Below, piece by piece: positions 36,766-45,256 of a stretch of 64,000 nucleotides of DNA. Positions within the stretch are counted from its first letter, which is position 1, and every line of letters begins with the position of its first letter. The notes beneath the pieces were generated by a model. That model saw only the letters and a list, made by a program, of their open reading frames with translations, did not search any database and was not told the origin of the DNA. The stretch is from Bacteroidota bacterium (GTDB lineage Bacteria; Bacteroidota; Bacteroidia; Bacteroidales; Bacteroidaceae), in NCBI GenBank assembly GCA_023458215.1, contig JAEXAJ010000159.1, positions 97,700 through 161,699 on the forward strand, given 5' to 3'. A program made the position numbers and the translations under genes.

Positions 36766-37974
36766 TTAATGCACGTGTCCATTCCAAATACCCATAATCT
36801 TTCTGCGTATCGTCAGTATATTCAATAGAGAAACAGCGAGGAATAAGAGGCATCCCACTATTATACAAGGTAATAATGAGCCTGTTTCCATTTGTGGAAA
36901 AAGAGTTTGGATTACGTCTGTATAATACGTGCGGATCCACGTTACGCTGCCGATGGCAAGAAGCAATACAAGTATATTCAAGCTCACGGTTAAGATGTAG
37001 TAGGGGAGGGCTACTCTCGTCGGACTATAACCAATCAACAAGAGGTTCTCCAGCTTTACCGTATTCTTTTGTAGCAACAGGAAGATGCTTAACATCAGGA
37101 TGTAGAACGATAGAACGCTGATAAATAAACCTACCCCCAAGACGATACCGGTAATGAGGCGGAGGAAATAAGTCGTCTTTCCGGCGTCCAGGTTATCGCC
37201 TTCGGTTTCATAATTCTTCTTATGAAAATAGTCTGTAATCTTGGTATCGGTAGGGTTGTTCACCTCTACTATAAGGCGGGAAGGTTGCGCTTCTTGCTCG
37301 GGAGCGAATGATTTGTTTGCCCAGTCCATAAAAGATTGGGGAACAAGAATCGTATTCAGCCGATTGGAGAAGCCGACGATATTTCCTTTATATTGTTCTA
37401 CCCTGCCGTTGCCACGCATCATGATATCCATTTGTACAAGGCTCATCAGTCCTTCCGAAAGTTTGGGCAGGCTGCGGCTTTGCGCAAAACCAAAGTTATA
37501 TAGATTCAGATAATTGCGGGGAATAATAATGGGAATAGAATGCGTATTTTCATCGAAATGCCATTTATCGAGATTTACATCCACATACTCGTCGGGCACA
37601 GCCTCAAAGAACATTTCCGTAGAGAGACGAATACCTGCTTCTTGCATGCCTAGCCCTGCAGAAACCTTGAAGAGCGAGGGTGTAAAACCGCCTACACTCT
37701 TAGTGAAAGGTTGCGCCTTCAGTTCCTTAATTTCATCTTTGGTGAATGTATTACTTTTACCCGAAAAGCTGCCTAGAGTACTAATCTTTTTCGTAGCAAT
37801 AATGTAATCCTTCTTCATAAAGCTATCACCCTCGGTAAAGATAGGGAGCACATCGCGATAAAATTGTACGCTAAGCAATACAATCATCATTCCGAAGAGA
37901 TTGGCAAGAAAGAAGCCGCTCAGTTGTCCGATGCTGATGTGCCGACGAAGGAGTTTCCAAACAAGTCTGTTCAT
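36766..37974 (-). CDS. FtsX/MacB-like ABC transporter permease
   Basis: 402 residues. One N-terminal membrane helix (about 18-40), a large extracytoplasmic domain (about 45-270) and three C-terminal helices (about 275-310, 325-350, 368-390) give the MacB/FtsX/LolE topology, with the FtsX core in the last third. Partner: the ATPase encoded immediately upstream (38087-38737). Such pairs work in lipoprotein release, peptide export or mechanotransmission rather than bulk import; no substrate can be named. A repeat element separates the two genes. It converges on the GH20 gene with a 9-base gap. Confidence 0.8.
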   Translation of the reverse strand: MNRLVWKLLRRHISIGQLSGFFLANLFGMMIVLLSVQFYRDVLPIFTEGDSFMKKDYIIATKKISTLGSFSGKSNTFTKDEIKELKAQPFTKSVGGFTPSLFKVSAGLGMQEAGIRLSTEMFFEAVPDEYVDVNLDKWHFDENTHSIPIIIPRNYLNLYNFGFAQSRSLPKLSEGLMSLVQMDIMMRGNGRVEQYKGNIVGFSNRLNTILVPQSFMDWANKSFAPEQEAQPSRLIVEVNNPTDTKITDYFHKKNYETEGDNLDAGKTTYFLRLITGIVLGVGLFISVLSFYILMLSIFLLLQKNTVKLENLLLIGYSPTRVALPYYILTVSLNILVLLLAIGSVTWIRTYYTDVIQTLFPQMETGSLLPCIIVGCLLFLAVSLLNILTIRRKIMGIWNGHVH

Positions 37975-37986
37975 TGTATCTTAAGT

Positions 37987-38101
37987 AGTTATAAGTTATG
38001 AGTTATAAGTTATTTGTTTGTTAGTTATAAGTTACTTGTTTGCCTATGCGTTTCACCGTTGTTTATAGGTCATAGCAAATAACAACTCATAACTTATAAC
38101 T
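37987..38101. repeat. Dispersed inverted-repeat element, copy 1
   Basis: The left arm (37987-38016, built of TTATAAG/TTATGAG words) and right arm (38075-38101) are inverted copies around a roughly 58-base loop. The right arm runs into the ABC ATPase gene and supplies its last codons and TGA stop (38087). Three other copies are at 38747, 52885 and 61088. Confidence 0.8.
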
Positions 38102-38737
38102 AAAATCGTATTCTAATCCCAAATGTTTTCCGATGGAAGTCACGATAATTCCTGCTTCTTGGCGTTCGGCTTCTTCTGTAAGCAGCCGGCCCATGATAGC
38201 TCCGTTGTCATCGTCCAGATGGCTGATAGGCTCATCTAGAAAGATGAAATCGAAAGGCTGGCAAAGGCTACGTATAAAGGCCACCCGTTGTTGTTGTCCA
38301 AAGGAAAGTTTGGCAGCTTTCTCGTTCACTTTATCAGAGATACCAAGCGTTTCGAAAAGGGCGAGGATATCCTTTTTCTTTTTATAATTGGTAAGCCGGT
38401 TTTTTAGTTGTACGTTCTCAAGTGCGGTAAGTTCGGGGAAGATTCGTAATTCCTGGAATAGGATGCTGAGGGAGTGTTTGCGTATTTCCACCCATTCGTT
38501 GACAGAGAGTGAACGAATATTCTGCTCGTCAAAATTAATGATTCCCTGATAATCACGGCGATAACCATAAATAAAACTGCAAAGTGAAGATTTTCCGGTA
38601 CCCGAGGCTGCTTCTATCAGATAGCGTTTCCCTTTGCAGAATAGTATATTTTGATGCCATACGTCCGAAGTGATGGCATCACGGTCAGCAAACACTTGAG
38701 GTAGGGTTTGCTGGAGATGGATGCTGTTCATTAGCAT
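38087..38737 (-). CDS. ABC transporter ATP-binding protein
   Basis: 216 residues, one nucleotide-binding domain. Walker A is AASGTGKSS (43-51), where the first glycine of GxxGxGKS is alanine; then Q-loop (LFQE), signature LSFGQQQR and Walker B FIFLDEP. The size and motifs fit the LolD/MacB-type ATPases that pair with FtsX-like permeases, and the permease gene follows. The last codons (SYKL and stop) fall inside a dispersed repeat, so the original C-terminus may have been replaced. An internal ATG at 38731 is an equally possible start. Confidence 0.87.
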   Translation of the reverse strand: MLMNSIHLQQTLPQVFADRDAITSDVWHQNILFCKGKRYLIEAASGTGKSSLCSFIYGYRRDYQGIINFDEQNIRSLSVNEWVEIRKHSLSILFQELRIFPELTALENVQLKNRLTNYKKKKDILALFETLGISDKVNEKAAKLSFGQQQRVAFIRSLCQPFDFIFLDEPISHLDDDNGAIMGRLLTEEAERQEAGIIVTSIGKHLGLEYDFSYKL

Positions 38738-38746
38738 AATGGTTTT

Positions 38747-38836
38747 GAGTTATGAGTTATAAGTTATAAGTTATTTGTTTGTCAATGCGTTACACCATAT
38801 TTAGTAGGTCATAGCAAATAACTTATAACTCATAAC
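38747..38836. repeat. Dispersed inverted-repeat element, copy 2
   Basis: Arms 38747-38780 and 38814-38836 carry the same TTATAAGTTATTTG / CAAATAACTTATAA words as copy 1. The loop is also related to that of copy 1 (shared ATGCGTT...CACC and TAGGTCATAGCAAATAAC), so the two are duplicates of one element. It sits directly after the DUF4836-type gene stop at 38842. Confidence 0.8.
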
Positions 38837-38841
38837 TATTT

Positions 38842-40392
38842 TTACATTCCTGCAAACTCCTTGATAAAGTTTACAATCTGTTTTAAAGCATTTACGTTCT
38901 TGTCTTTCAGTTGCAAGGTGATGATGGCGTTGTTGTTTTCACCTACGGCTTCGAGATAAGAAATATTGTTGGCAAGAGAATAATAAGTGTTGTATTCCGC
39001 TCCGCCGTATTCAGCCATCATTTTGACGAGTGGCAGTTGGAGGACGGCTTCAGCGTTGATTACGAAGGCAGAATTTTTGCCTTTCAATCCGGAAGCAAAG
39101 TTGGTATCTTTGAGTGACGGGTCAACGGATTTGCAGATATTCTTGTACAGCAATTCGTCGTTGGTAGCATACATTTGCTTATCGCGTACACCAAAGAATA
39201 GATTTATATCACGTGATTTGAAGACATATTCATCTTCACTAAGTTTCACGATGTCATCTCCTTTTCTTAATCCTAGTTCGGCTTTCTTTTCGTAGAGAGC
39301 CTTCAGGGCGGCATTGTTTTTAACACTGGCATAAGCAAGGAAAGAAGGTGCATTACTCATGGTTACGTTGATAAGTCCGATGGTGATATCGTTTTGGAAC
39401 GTGCTGAATAAGTTCTTTACCTCGGCTGCTTTCGTAATAGAAAATTCATTGCGGAATTCTTCGTTCTCCTGCAATAAATTATAGATTTGTTCGCCATTGA
39501 CACCTACGCTGAGCAGCGCCACTGTAGATTTTGGGAAGTATTTCAGGAAGGTGTTTTCGATAGGACAAGTACTTTTTACTTGCTTTTCGAACATCGCTTT
39601 CAGTTCAGCATTCTCAGTGAAGTTTTCGATCTGCATTTCTATTTTGCCTTTTTCAAATGAGAGGCTACCCAGCATTATGAGGTCTTTCAGGTCGATATCT
39701 TTAGCCAAACCGTAGTTCATTTGCTTAGTGTATGCACCCAGCAGACTGGAAGGAGATAGAAACATATTGATGTCTCCTTTCATCTTTTGCATCTTTTTGA
39801 ACGCCGGACTGTTGACGATGCTGTTTGCTTCCGTTTGCTTCAGCAAGGCAGCGATACCCTCTTTTACTTTATCAAGATTGGCAGGGTTTTTACTATTCAC
39901 AACCATAAATGTATTGGAGTTGAATGCCAACAGGGCTTGTCCTTCGACGGTTGCATAGCTGTAGCCGTCGCCACTGGTTATAGCACCACTTATTTGTTCC
40001 TTCTGTGCTACTTCAAGGAAACTTTTGAGGTCATCTTCGCTGCTTACTTTAGCTACTAAAGTGGCATAGTCAAAAGTAGGAGCACTAAAAAGATAAACCG
40101 GAGCTGTTACATCCACACCCGATTTGGAAGGATCTTTCATTACAGATTCCAGTTGTTGGAACGTAGCGGCATTCATACCACTCTTCATGGCATCTGTCAG
40201 TTTCTTCAACGCTTCTTTGTTTTCTTTATCGTTGAAGCCGGCTTTATCTGCCAAAGACTTCAAGTTGATGGATACTAACTGAGTAGCGTTAGCGGGAATA
40301 GCATTGGTGTACTCTGCCTTTTGGGAGCAAGAACTTACAAACACAATCAGCACTGCAAGTACCGAAAGACGGAAGAATAGACTTTTTCTCAT
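38842..40392 (-). CDS. DUF4836-type lipoprotein
   Basis: 516 residues from the ATG at 40392, which opens a lipoprotein signal ending at Cys22 (FVSSCSQ); a longer frame from 40419 overlaps the rsmE stop by four bases (ATGA). The mature part resembles the Bacteroides DUF4836 family: IPANATQLVSINLKSLADKAG at the start and regular alpha/beta repeats afterwards. The function is unknown. It is the last gene of an apparent operon MFS permease - nuclease-family gene - rsmE - this gene. Confidence 0.75.
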   Translation of the reverse strand: MRKSLFFRLSVLAVLIVFVSSCSQKAEYTNAIPANATQLVSINLKSLADKAGFNDKENKEALKKLTDAMKSGMNAATFQQLESVMKDPSKSGVDVTAPVYLFSAPTFDYATLVAKVSSEDDLKSFLEVAQKEQISGAITSGDGYSYATVEGQALLAFNSNTFMVVNSKNPANLDKVKEGIAALLKQTEANSIVNSPAFKKMQKMKGDINMFLSPSSLLGAYTKQMNYGLAKDIDLKDLIMLGSLSFEKGKIEMQIENFTENAELKAMFEKQVKSTCPIENTFLKYFPKSTVALLSVGVNGEQIYNLLQENEEFRNEFSITKAAEVKNLFSTFQNDITIGLINVTMSNAPSFLAYASVKNNAALKALYEKKAELGLRKGDDIVKLSEDEYVFKSRDINLFFGVRDKQMYATNDELLYKNICKSVDPSLKDTNFASGLKGKNSAFVINAEAVLQLPLVKMMAEYGGAEYNTYYSLANNISYLEAVGENNNAIITLQLKDKNVNALKQIVNFIKEFAGM

Positions 40393-40415
40393 ATCATTAT
40401 TGTTTTGATGAATGT

Positions 40416-41114
40416 TCATTGATTTTGTAAATTCAAAATGTGGCAGGCAACTAGCGCAGCCGTTTCTGTTCGTAACCTCGATTTTCCGAGACTGATGGGA
40501 GTAAAGCCGTTTTCTATAGCTTTCTTTACTTCGTCCTCACTGAAATCGCCTTCGGGGCCGATAAGTACCAGCGCATCTTCGCCTTTGCGGATCATATCTT
40601 TCAGCAAAGGCTTTTCTCCTTCATAGCAGTGGGCTATGAACTTTTGTCCCTTGAAAGGTTGCGTGATAAATTTATTAAAGTCCGTCATTTCGTTCAGCTT
40701 GGGCAGGCGTGCTTTGAGTGATTGTTTGATGGCGGAAACCAGTATTTTAGATATACGTTCCGTTTTGATAACTTTACGTTCCGAGAAGCGGCAGTTCAGG
40801 AAAGTCAGTTCGTCGAAACCTATTTCAGTGGCTTTCTCGGCAAACCATTCTGTGCGATCCATATTTTTGGTAGGTGCCATGGCGAGGTGCAGATATCCAT
40901 TCCATAGAGGTTGCTGCGGAATCGTTTCTATTATATTCAGCAAACAGCGCTTATGGGTGGCGGTGCTTATTTCGGCACGATAGAAGTTGCCTTTACCATC
41001 GGTCAGCATAACTTCGTCGCCCGGCTGAAGACGCAGCACGCGTACGGCATGTGCAGCTTCCTCTTCGGGTAGTTCGGACGAGATTTGTATGTCAGGGGTA
41101 TAGAATACGTGCAT
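40416..41114 (-). CDS. rsmE: 16S rRNA m3U1498 methyltransferase RsmE
   Basis: 232 residues with an N-terminal PUA-like domain (about 1-70, HAVRVLRLQPGDEVMLTDGKG) and a SPOUT methyltransferase knot at the C-terminus (LVLIGPEGDFSEDEV; ISLGKSRLRTETAAL). The length and motifs fit RsmE, which methylates N3 of U1498 in 16S rRNA using S-adenosylmethionine. It is the third gene of a four-gene minus-strand operon. Confidence 0.94.
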   Translation of the reverse strand: MHVFYTPDIQISSELPEEEAAHAVRVLRLQPGDEVMLTDGKGNFYRAEISTATHKRCLLNIIETIPQQPLWNGYLHLAMAPTKNMDRTEWFAEKATEIGFDELTFLNCRFSERKVIKTERISKILVSAIKQSLKARLPKLNEMTDFNKFITQPFKGQKFIAHCYEGEKPLLKDMIRKGEDALVLIGPEGDFSEDEVKKAIENGFTPISLGKSRLRTETAALVACHILNLQNQ

Positions 41115-41143
41115 TTAATTTGAAAATTAAAAAATAAATTGCT

Positions 41144-41725
41144 TTATGGTTTGTTTTTACGTTGGTTTATCTGATCTCTCAGCAAGGCGGCACGCTCGTA
41201 GTCTTCGTCCTTCACCGCTTTTTCCAAAGCAGCTTTCAGGATATCCAAGGCATCTTCTTGCTTCAGCCCATCATTCGGAAGATGCGGGTTGCTGATACCG
41301 GCGGCATTCTCTTGCGTTTTCATACATTCTGTTTCCAGAATATCTTCATAAATAAAGATAGGTGCGCTCATTCTTATGGCAAGGGCTATGGCATCGCTGG
41401 TGCGGGCATCAATGCGGAGCACCGTTTCATCAGCTTTCATATAAAGATAAGAGTAAAAAACTCCGTTATCTACTCTATAGATAAGCACTCTTAATAACTC
41501 TACATGCAGTACTTCGAGTACGGAGGCAAATAGATTGTGAGTCAACGGGCGTGGTGGTACGATGCCTTTTAATTCGATGATCATTGCTTGTGCCTCGGAG
41601 GCACCGATAATAACCGGAAGTTGGCGTTCTCCATCCACTTCAGCCAATACCAAGGCGTATGCACCTGCTTGCGCCTGGCTATTCGATATATTCAGTACTT
41701 GTAATTCTACTTTCTTTTTTTCCAT
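41144..41725 (-). CDS. Bifunctional nuclease-family protein with UVR motif
   Basis: 193 residues. The DUF151/bifunctional-nuclease domain (about 1-130; LPVIIGASEAQAMI, DARTSDAIALAIRM) is followed by an acidic linker and a C-terminal UvrB/UvrC-type helical hairpin (LEKAVKDEDYERAALLRDQI). The family is linked to nucleic-acid cleavage or stress responses in plants and bacteria, but its bacterial role is unsettled. It starts 14 bases after the MFS permease stop and precedes rsmE by 29 bases. Confidence 0.88.
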   Translation of the reverse strand: MEKKKVELQVLNISNSQAQAGAYALVLAEVDGERQLPVIIGASEAQAMIIELKGIVPPRPLTHNLFASVLEVLHVELLRVLIYRVDNGVFYSYLYMKADETVLRIDARTSDAIALAIRMSAPIFIYEDILETECMKTQENAAGISNPHLPNDGLKQEDALDILKAALEKAVKDEDYERAALLRDQINQRKNKP

Positions 41726-41739
41726 ATTTATCTATTTCT

Positions 41740-43005
41740 TCAGTCCATGCTTTCCGGACGGTGTTTGTACTTGAATACAAGTGCAAACACTACGGTTACG
41801 ACCAGTGCATAGGCGGCGAATGTGTACCATGCTGATTGCCATTGGGCAATCTGTGGTGCGTCACTGCTGAAGTCTACGAAGTGATTGACGACAACTTGTG
41901 CCCCCAAAGTTCCAATGGTAGCGCCGAACCCATTTGTCATAATCACAAAAAGTCCCTGAGCACTGGAACGGATTCCTTTGTCCGTTTCCCTATCAACAAA
42001 AAGAGAGCCCGATATGTTGAAAAAATCGAATGCAACACCGTAAACAATCATCGAGAGTACAAACATCCATACTCCGCTTCCCGGATTACCTGCTCCGAAC
42101 AGTCCGAATCGCAAAACCCAGGCAAACATGGCGATCAACATTACTTGTTTGATACCGAAGCGTTTCAGGAAGAAAGGTATCAGCAGGATACAAAGCGTTT
42201 CGGATACCTGCGACAACGAAATCAGTATATTAGCATGTTGCACGCCGAAGGTATCGGCATACTCGGGAATGCTGCCGAAACTACTGATGTAGGGATTGGC
42301 AAATCCATTGGTTATCTGCAACGAAACGCCCAGAAACATGGAGAATATAAAGAAGATAGCCATCTTCTTCTGCTTGAATAACGTGAAGGCACGCAGTCCG
42401 AGGGCTTCCACCAGAGACTTGTTTTGTCCGCCTTTGCTGGTAGGGCAGGCGGGGAGGGTGAGTGCATATATTCCATAGACCAATCCGATAAGTGCACAGG
42501 CAAAGAACTGCCCGTATGTATTTTGCAGTCCCAGCAGATCGACTACCCACATGGAGCAGATAAAACCGATAGTGCCGAAGATACGGATGGGAGGGAATGT
42601 CTTGATGGTATCCAGTCCGGCTTTGTCCAAGGCGGTATAAGCTACGGAGTTAGAGAGAGCGAGGGTGGGCATATAAAAAGCAACACTGAATGAGTAGAAG
42701 GTGAAGAGAAGTCCGAACTCTACATCTGCCCCGGCAGTCATGCCATAGTAGCCGGTCAGTGCCATAAAGAGGGCAGCTGTAAAATGACTGAAACTTAAGA
42801 GTTTCTGAGCCGGTATCCAGCGGTCGGCGATAATGCCCAGCACGGCGGGCATAAACAACGATACGATGCCTTGCATGGCATAAAACATACCGATGTGGCT
42901 GGCGAGACCTACATTTACCAAATAGCTACCCATAGAAGTGAGATAAGCTCCCCACACTGCAAATTGCAGGAAGTTCATAATGATCAGACGAACCTTTATG
43001 CTCAT
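41740..43005 (-). CDS. NupG-like nucleoside:proton symporter (MFS)
   Basis: 421 residues with about 12 membrane helices. The N-terminus (RLIIMNFLQFAVWGAYLTSMGSYL) and the segment ALSNSVAYTALD with FPPIRIFGTIGFI are characteristic of the nucleoside:H+ symporter family. It should import nucleosides across the inner membrane. It is the first gene of the operon with the nuclease-family gene, rsmE and the DUF4836-type lipoprotein. Two promoter-like boxes and a leader/terminator unit lie upstream. Confidence 0.88.
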   Translation of the reverse strand: MSIKVRLIIMNFLQFAVWGAYLTSMGSYLVNVGLASHIGMFYAMQGIVSLFMPAVLGIIADRWIPAQKLLSFSHFTAALFMALTGYYGMTAGADVEFGLLFTFYSFSVAFYMPTLALSNSVAYTALDKAGLDTIKTFPPIRIFGTIGFICSMWVVDLLGLQNTYGQFFACALIGLVYGIYALTLPACPTSKGGQNKSLVEALGLRAFTLFKQKKMAIFFIFSMFLGVSLQITNGFANPYISSFGSIPEYADTFGVQHANILISLSQVSETLCILLIPFFLKRFGIKQVMLIAMFAWVLRFGLFGAGNPGSGVWMFVLSMIVYGVAFDFFNISGSLFVDRETDKGIRSSAQGLFVIMTNGFGATIGTLGAQVVVNHFVDFSSDAPQIAQWQSAWYTFAAYALVVTVVFALVFKYKHRPESMD

Positions 43006-43049
43006 AATAGTTCTTTATTTATGCGTTTTTCTTAATGAATATAATTACG

Positions 43050-43057
43050 CAAATGTA
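43050..43057 (-). promoter_or_regulatory. Promoter -7 box for the nucleoside permease operon
   Basis: Reads TACATTTG on the minus strand, 44 bases before the ATG at 43005. No TTTG is visible at -33. Confidence 0.45.
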
Positions 43058-43117
43058 GGAAAATTCTTGGAAAGGGCGGCGTGCAGCGGTGGAAAAAAAG
43101 TATTCATAAAGGTATAT

Positions 43118-43199
43118 AAAAAAAAGAAGGGTATCTATCCCAGACACCCAATCTTCATAACCTTAAATCTAATACCATGAAAAACACAGTGCAAATGTA
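43118..43199 (-). ncRNA. Leader or small-RNA-like unit with tiny ORF and terminator
   Basis: Within 82 bases on the minus strand are a TACATTTG -7 box (43192-43199), a tiny ORF MVLDLRL (43178-43155) whose TGA overlaps a second ATG (MKIGCLG), and a stem GGGTGTC/GATACCC (43149-43143 with 43135-43129) followed by TTC and eight Ts (43125-43118). This is a complete promoter-to-terminator unit of about 70 nt. It may be a free small RNA or an attenuator leader for the permease gene 113 bases on. I have the impression that similar leaders recur in Bacteroides but cannot verify it. Confidence 0.55.
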
Positions 43200-43206
43200 T
43201 ATGTTT

Positions 43207-43222
43207 TATGTTATATAACATA
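43207..43222. promoter_or_regulatory. 16-bp palindrome upstream of the leader unit
   Basis: TATGTTATATAACATA is a perfect palindrome beginning 8 bases upstream of the -7 box at 43192-43199, so it occupies the spacer and -33 region of that promoter. It may be an operator that controls the leader transcript. Confidence 0.45.
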
Positions 43223-43316
43223 GTATTCTTGCTGATTTCTTTTGTTTATTAACTATAATTAAGATATCAGGGGCGAGGCATACACATCTTACCACGGAAA
43301 ACGAGCTATACTCCTT

Positions 43317-44498
43317 TTATTCTACATACAGCACCAATCCTTTCAAGTATTCTCCTTCCGGATGGTAAATGCTTACCGGATGATCGGCAGGTTGAGTGAG
43401 TTGGTGCAAAATCCGCACGCTACGGCCCGACATAGCAGCGGCGGTAAATACGGCAGTACGGAAGTTTTCTTTGCTGACAGCTTGCGAACAAGAGAAAGTG
43501 AACAGAATGCCACCCGGTTTGATCTTTTCGAAAGCCTTTACGTTCAGTTTTCGATAACCTTGCAAGGCATTGCGCAGGGCATCGCGGTGTTTGGCGAAGG
43601 CCGGCGGGTCAAGAACGATGAGGTCGTATTGATCGCCCATACGGTCGAGGTACTTGAAGGCATCTTCGGCGTATGCGGCATGGCGGACATCACCCGGAAA
43701 ATTCAATTCAATGTTTTTGTTAGTCAGGTCGATGGCTTTGGCAGAGCTGTCTACGGAATGTACGAGTTGCGCATCGCCACGCATAGCATAAACGGAGAAG
43801 CCTCCGGTGTAGCAGAACATGTTAAGTACGCTGCGTCCACGGGCATAGCGTTCGAGCAGTGAGCGGTTCTCGCGCTGGTCTACAAAGAAACCGGTCTTCT
43901 GTCCTTTCAGCCAGTCGATGTGGAACTTCAAGCCATATTCCATGGCGACATTATCAGTACTTCCACCTTTCAGGAATCCGTTTTCGGGATAGAGGTCGGC
44001 TTTGAAGGGGAGGGTAGTTTCTGATTTGTAATAGATGTTGTCAATCTTATCTCCCATTACTTCGGTAAGGGCTTCGGCAATAGCCATACGGTCGAGGTGC
44101 ATACCTGCGGAATGTGCCTGCATAACAGCAGTGCGGGCGTAGATGTCAATAATAAGTCCCGGTAGATTATCTCCTTCACCGTGAACAAGGCGATAGGTGT
44201 TATTCGTCGGATTTTCGGCAATACCAATCCCGCATCTCATATTGTAAGCAACACTGAGTTTACGTTTCCAGAAATCAGCATTGATTTCTTCCTCTTGGCG
44301 AAAGCTCAGTACACGTACTGCAATACTGCCAATCTGAAAATGTCCTTTAGCAATAAATTCTTTCTTGGAGGTATAGATTTCAACCACCTCTCCTTCTTCG
44401 GGCTCTCCGTCAAAGTGTGCAATAGCACCGGAAAATACCCATGGATGAAAACGTTTTAATGACTCTTCTTTGCCGGATTTGAGATATACTTTATACAT
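43317..44498 (-). CDS. RlmI-type 23S rRNA (cytosine-C5) methyltransferase
   Basis: 393 residues: an N-terminal PUA domain (about 1-75), a central RlmI-like domain and a Rossmann methyltransferase domain (VLNMFCYTGGFSVYAMRGD as SAM-binding motif I, VLDPPAFAKHRD as motif IV, FTFSCSQAVS as the catalytic-Cys-like motif). This is the architecture of E. coli RlmI, which makes m5C1962 in 23S rRNA. It is the third gene of a minus-strand set after the DUF5063-type and exonuclease genes; a tandem-word repeat separates it from the exonuclease gene. Confidence 0.9.
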   Translation of the reverse strand: MYKVYLKSGKEESLKRFHPWVFSGAIAHFDGEPEEGEVVEIYTSKKEFIAKGHFQIGSIAVRVLSFRQEEEINADFWKRKLSVAYNMRCGIGIAENPTNNTYRLVHGEGDNLPGLIIDIYARTAVMQAHSAGMHLDRMAIAEALTEVMGDKIDNIYYKSETTLPFKADLYPENGFLKGGSTDNVAMEYGLKFHIDWLKGQKTGFFVDQRENRSLLERYARGRSVLNMFCYTGGFSVYAMRGDAQLVHSVDSSAKAIDLTNKNIELNFPGDVRHAAYAEDAFKYLDRMGDQYDLIVLDPPAFAKHRDALRNALQGYRKLNVKAFEKIKPGGILFTFSCSQAVSKENFRTAVFTAAAMSGRSVRILHQLTQPADHPVSIYHPEGEYLKGLVLYVE

Positions 44499-44505
44499 AT
44501 TAAAT

Positions 44506-44608
44506 AAGGTGATAATGTGGTAATGTTATAAGGTGATAATGTGATAATGTGATGAGGTGATGGTGTGATAATGTGATAGGTAATGTCACTTTATTACATT
44601 ATCACCTT
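44506..44608. repeat. Tandem GTGATAAT repeat with inverted arm
   Basis: From 44506 to 44585 the plus strand repeats variants of GGTGATAATGT about nine times. The complementary word ATTACATTATCACCTT (44592-44608) follows in inverted orientation, so the region folds back on itself. The inverted arm is inside the exonuclease gene and encodes its last residues (EGDNVIK and stop). Confidence 0.7.
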
Positions 44609-45242
44609 CTACTACTTTATCACTTTTCCCTTCTTCTTCCGCCGCTATCTCAAAATCGCCCGTTCGCTTTAGTTCTTGCAGACGGTTGTAGATGTTGAGG
44701 CATGCGTATGCATCGGTTGCGGCATATTGCTTCTGCGATTCGCTCAATACATCGGCTTCCCAGTTGGAAAGGCGTTGACTTTTGGAAATTTTTTCTCCGA
44801 AGAGGATACCATAAATCTTTTGCAGGCTTTTGTCCTGAATGCCGAAAGCGCGGACATACTCTTGCAACTCTATACAGGAATGTTGCTCGAAAGGGGCACG
44901 TTTATGCAGCATCATGAAGTCATCGCGCAAGGATAATCCTACCTTAGTCACGCTAGGGCTTTCCAGTAATGTAATGATGGGGAGGGTAAGCCCGGTAAGG
45001 TTCAGGCGGAACAAGAAGCAGTGATCCTCTGAAGATATTTGCAGCAAGGCTACTTTATGCGATTGTCCCTTGATAAACGAAGGGCGCGTCTCGCTGTCAA
45101 TACCCAGTGCGGGACAGCTTTTCAGGTAAGTAACTGCTCTTTCGGCTTCCCAGGGGGTCTGTATGACGTGTATCTGTCCGGGGAAGGTTGCCTTGGGCAA
45201 GTCATTCAGTACTTCTTTATCTATAGTTCTCTTTATGACCAT
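44586..45242 (-). CDS. 3'-5' exonuclease (RNase D/DnaQ-like domain)
   Basis: 218 residues with a DEDD-type exonuclease fold. Visible motifs are Exo I LGIDSETRP (Asp-x-Glu), Exo II VGLSLRDDF, and Exo III YAATDAYACLNIY (Tyr and Asp of the DEDDy type). It would remove nucleotides from RNA or DNA 3' ends; single-domain proteins like this are common in Bacteroides and mostly uncharacterised. It starts 14 bases after the DUF5063-type gene. The last residues are encoded by a tandem-repeat element, so the C-terminus is probably not functional. Confidence 0.87.
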   Translation of the reverse strand: MVIKRTIDKEVLNDLPKATFPGQIHVIQTPWEAERAVTYLKSCPALGIDSETRPSFIKGQSHKVALLQISSEDHCFLFRLNLTGLTLPIITLLESPSVTKVGLSLRDDFMMLHKRAPFEQHSCIELQEYVRAFGIQDKSLQKIYGILFGEKISKSQRLSNWEADVLSESQKQYAATDAYACLNIYNRLQELKRTGDFEIAAEEEGKSDKVVEGDNVIK

Positions 45243-45256
45243 AATTAAAATGTTTA

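Larger units (their letters stand above)
43006..43316. other. Gap between the RlmI-type gene and the permease gene
   Basis: 311 bases. It contains the permease promoter box, the leader/terminator unit and the 16-bp palindrome annotated separately. The 94 bases next to the methyltransferase stop (43223-43316) show nothing recognisable. Confidence 0.5.
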
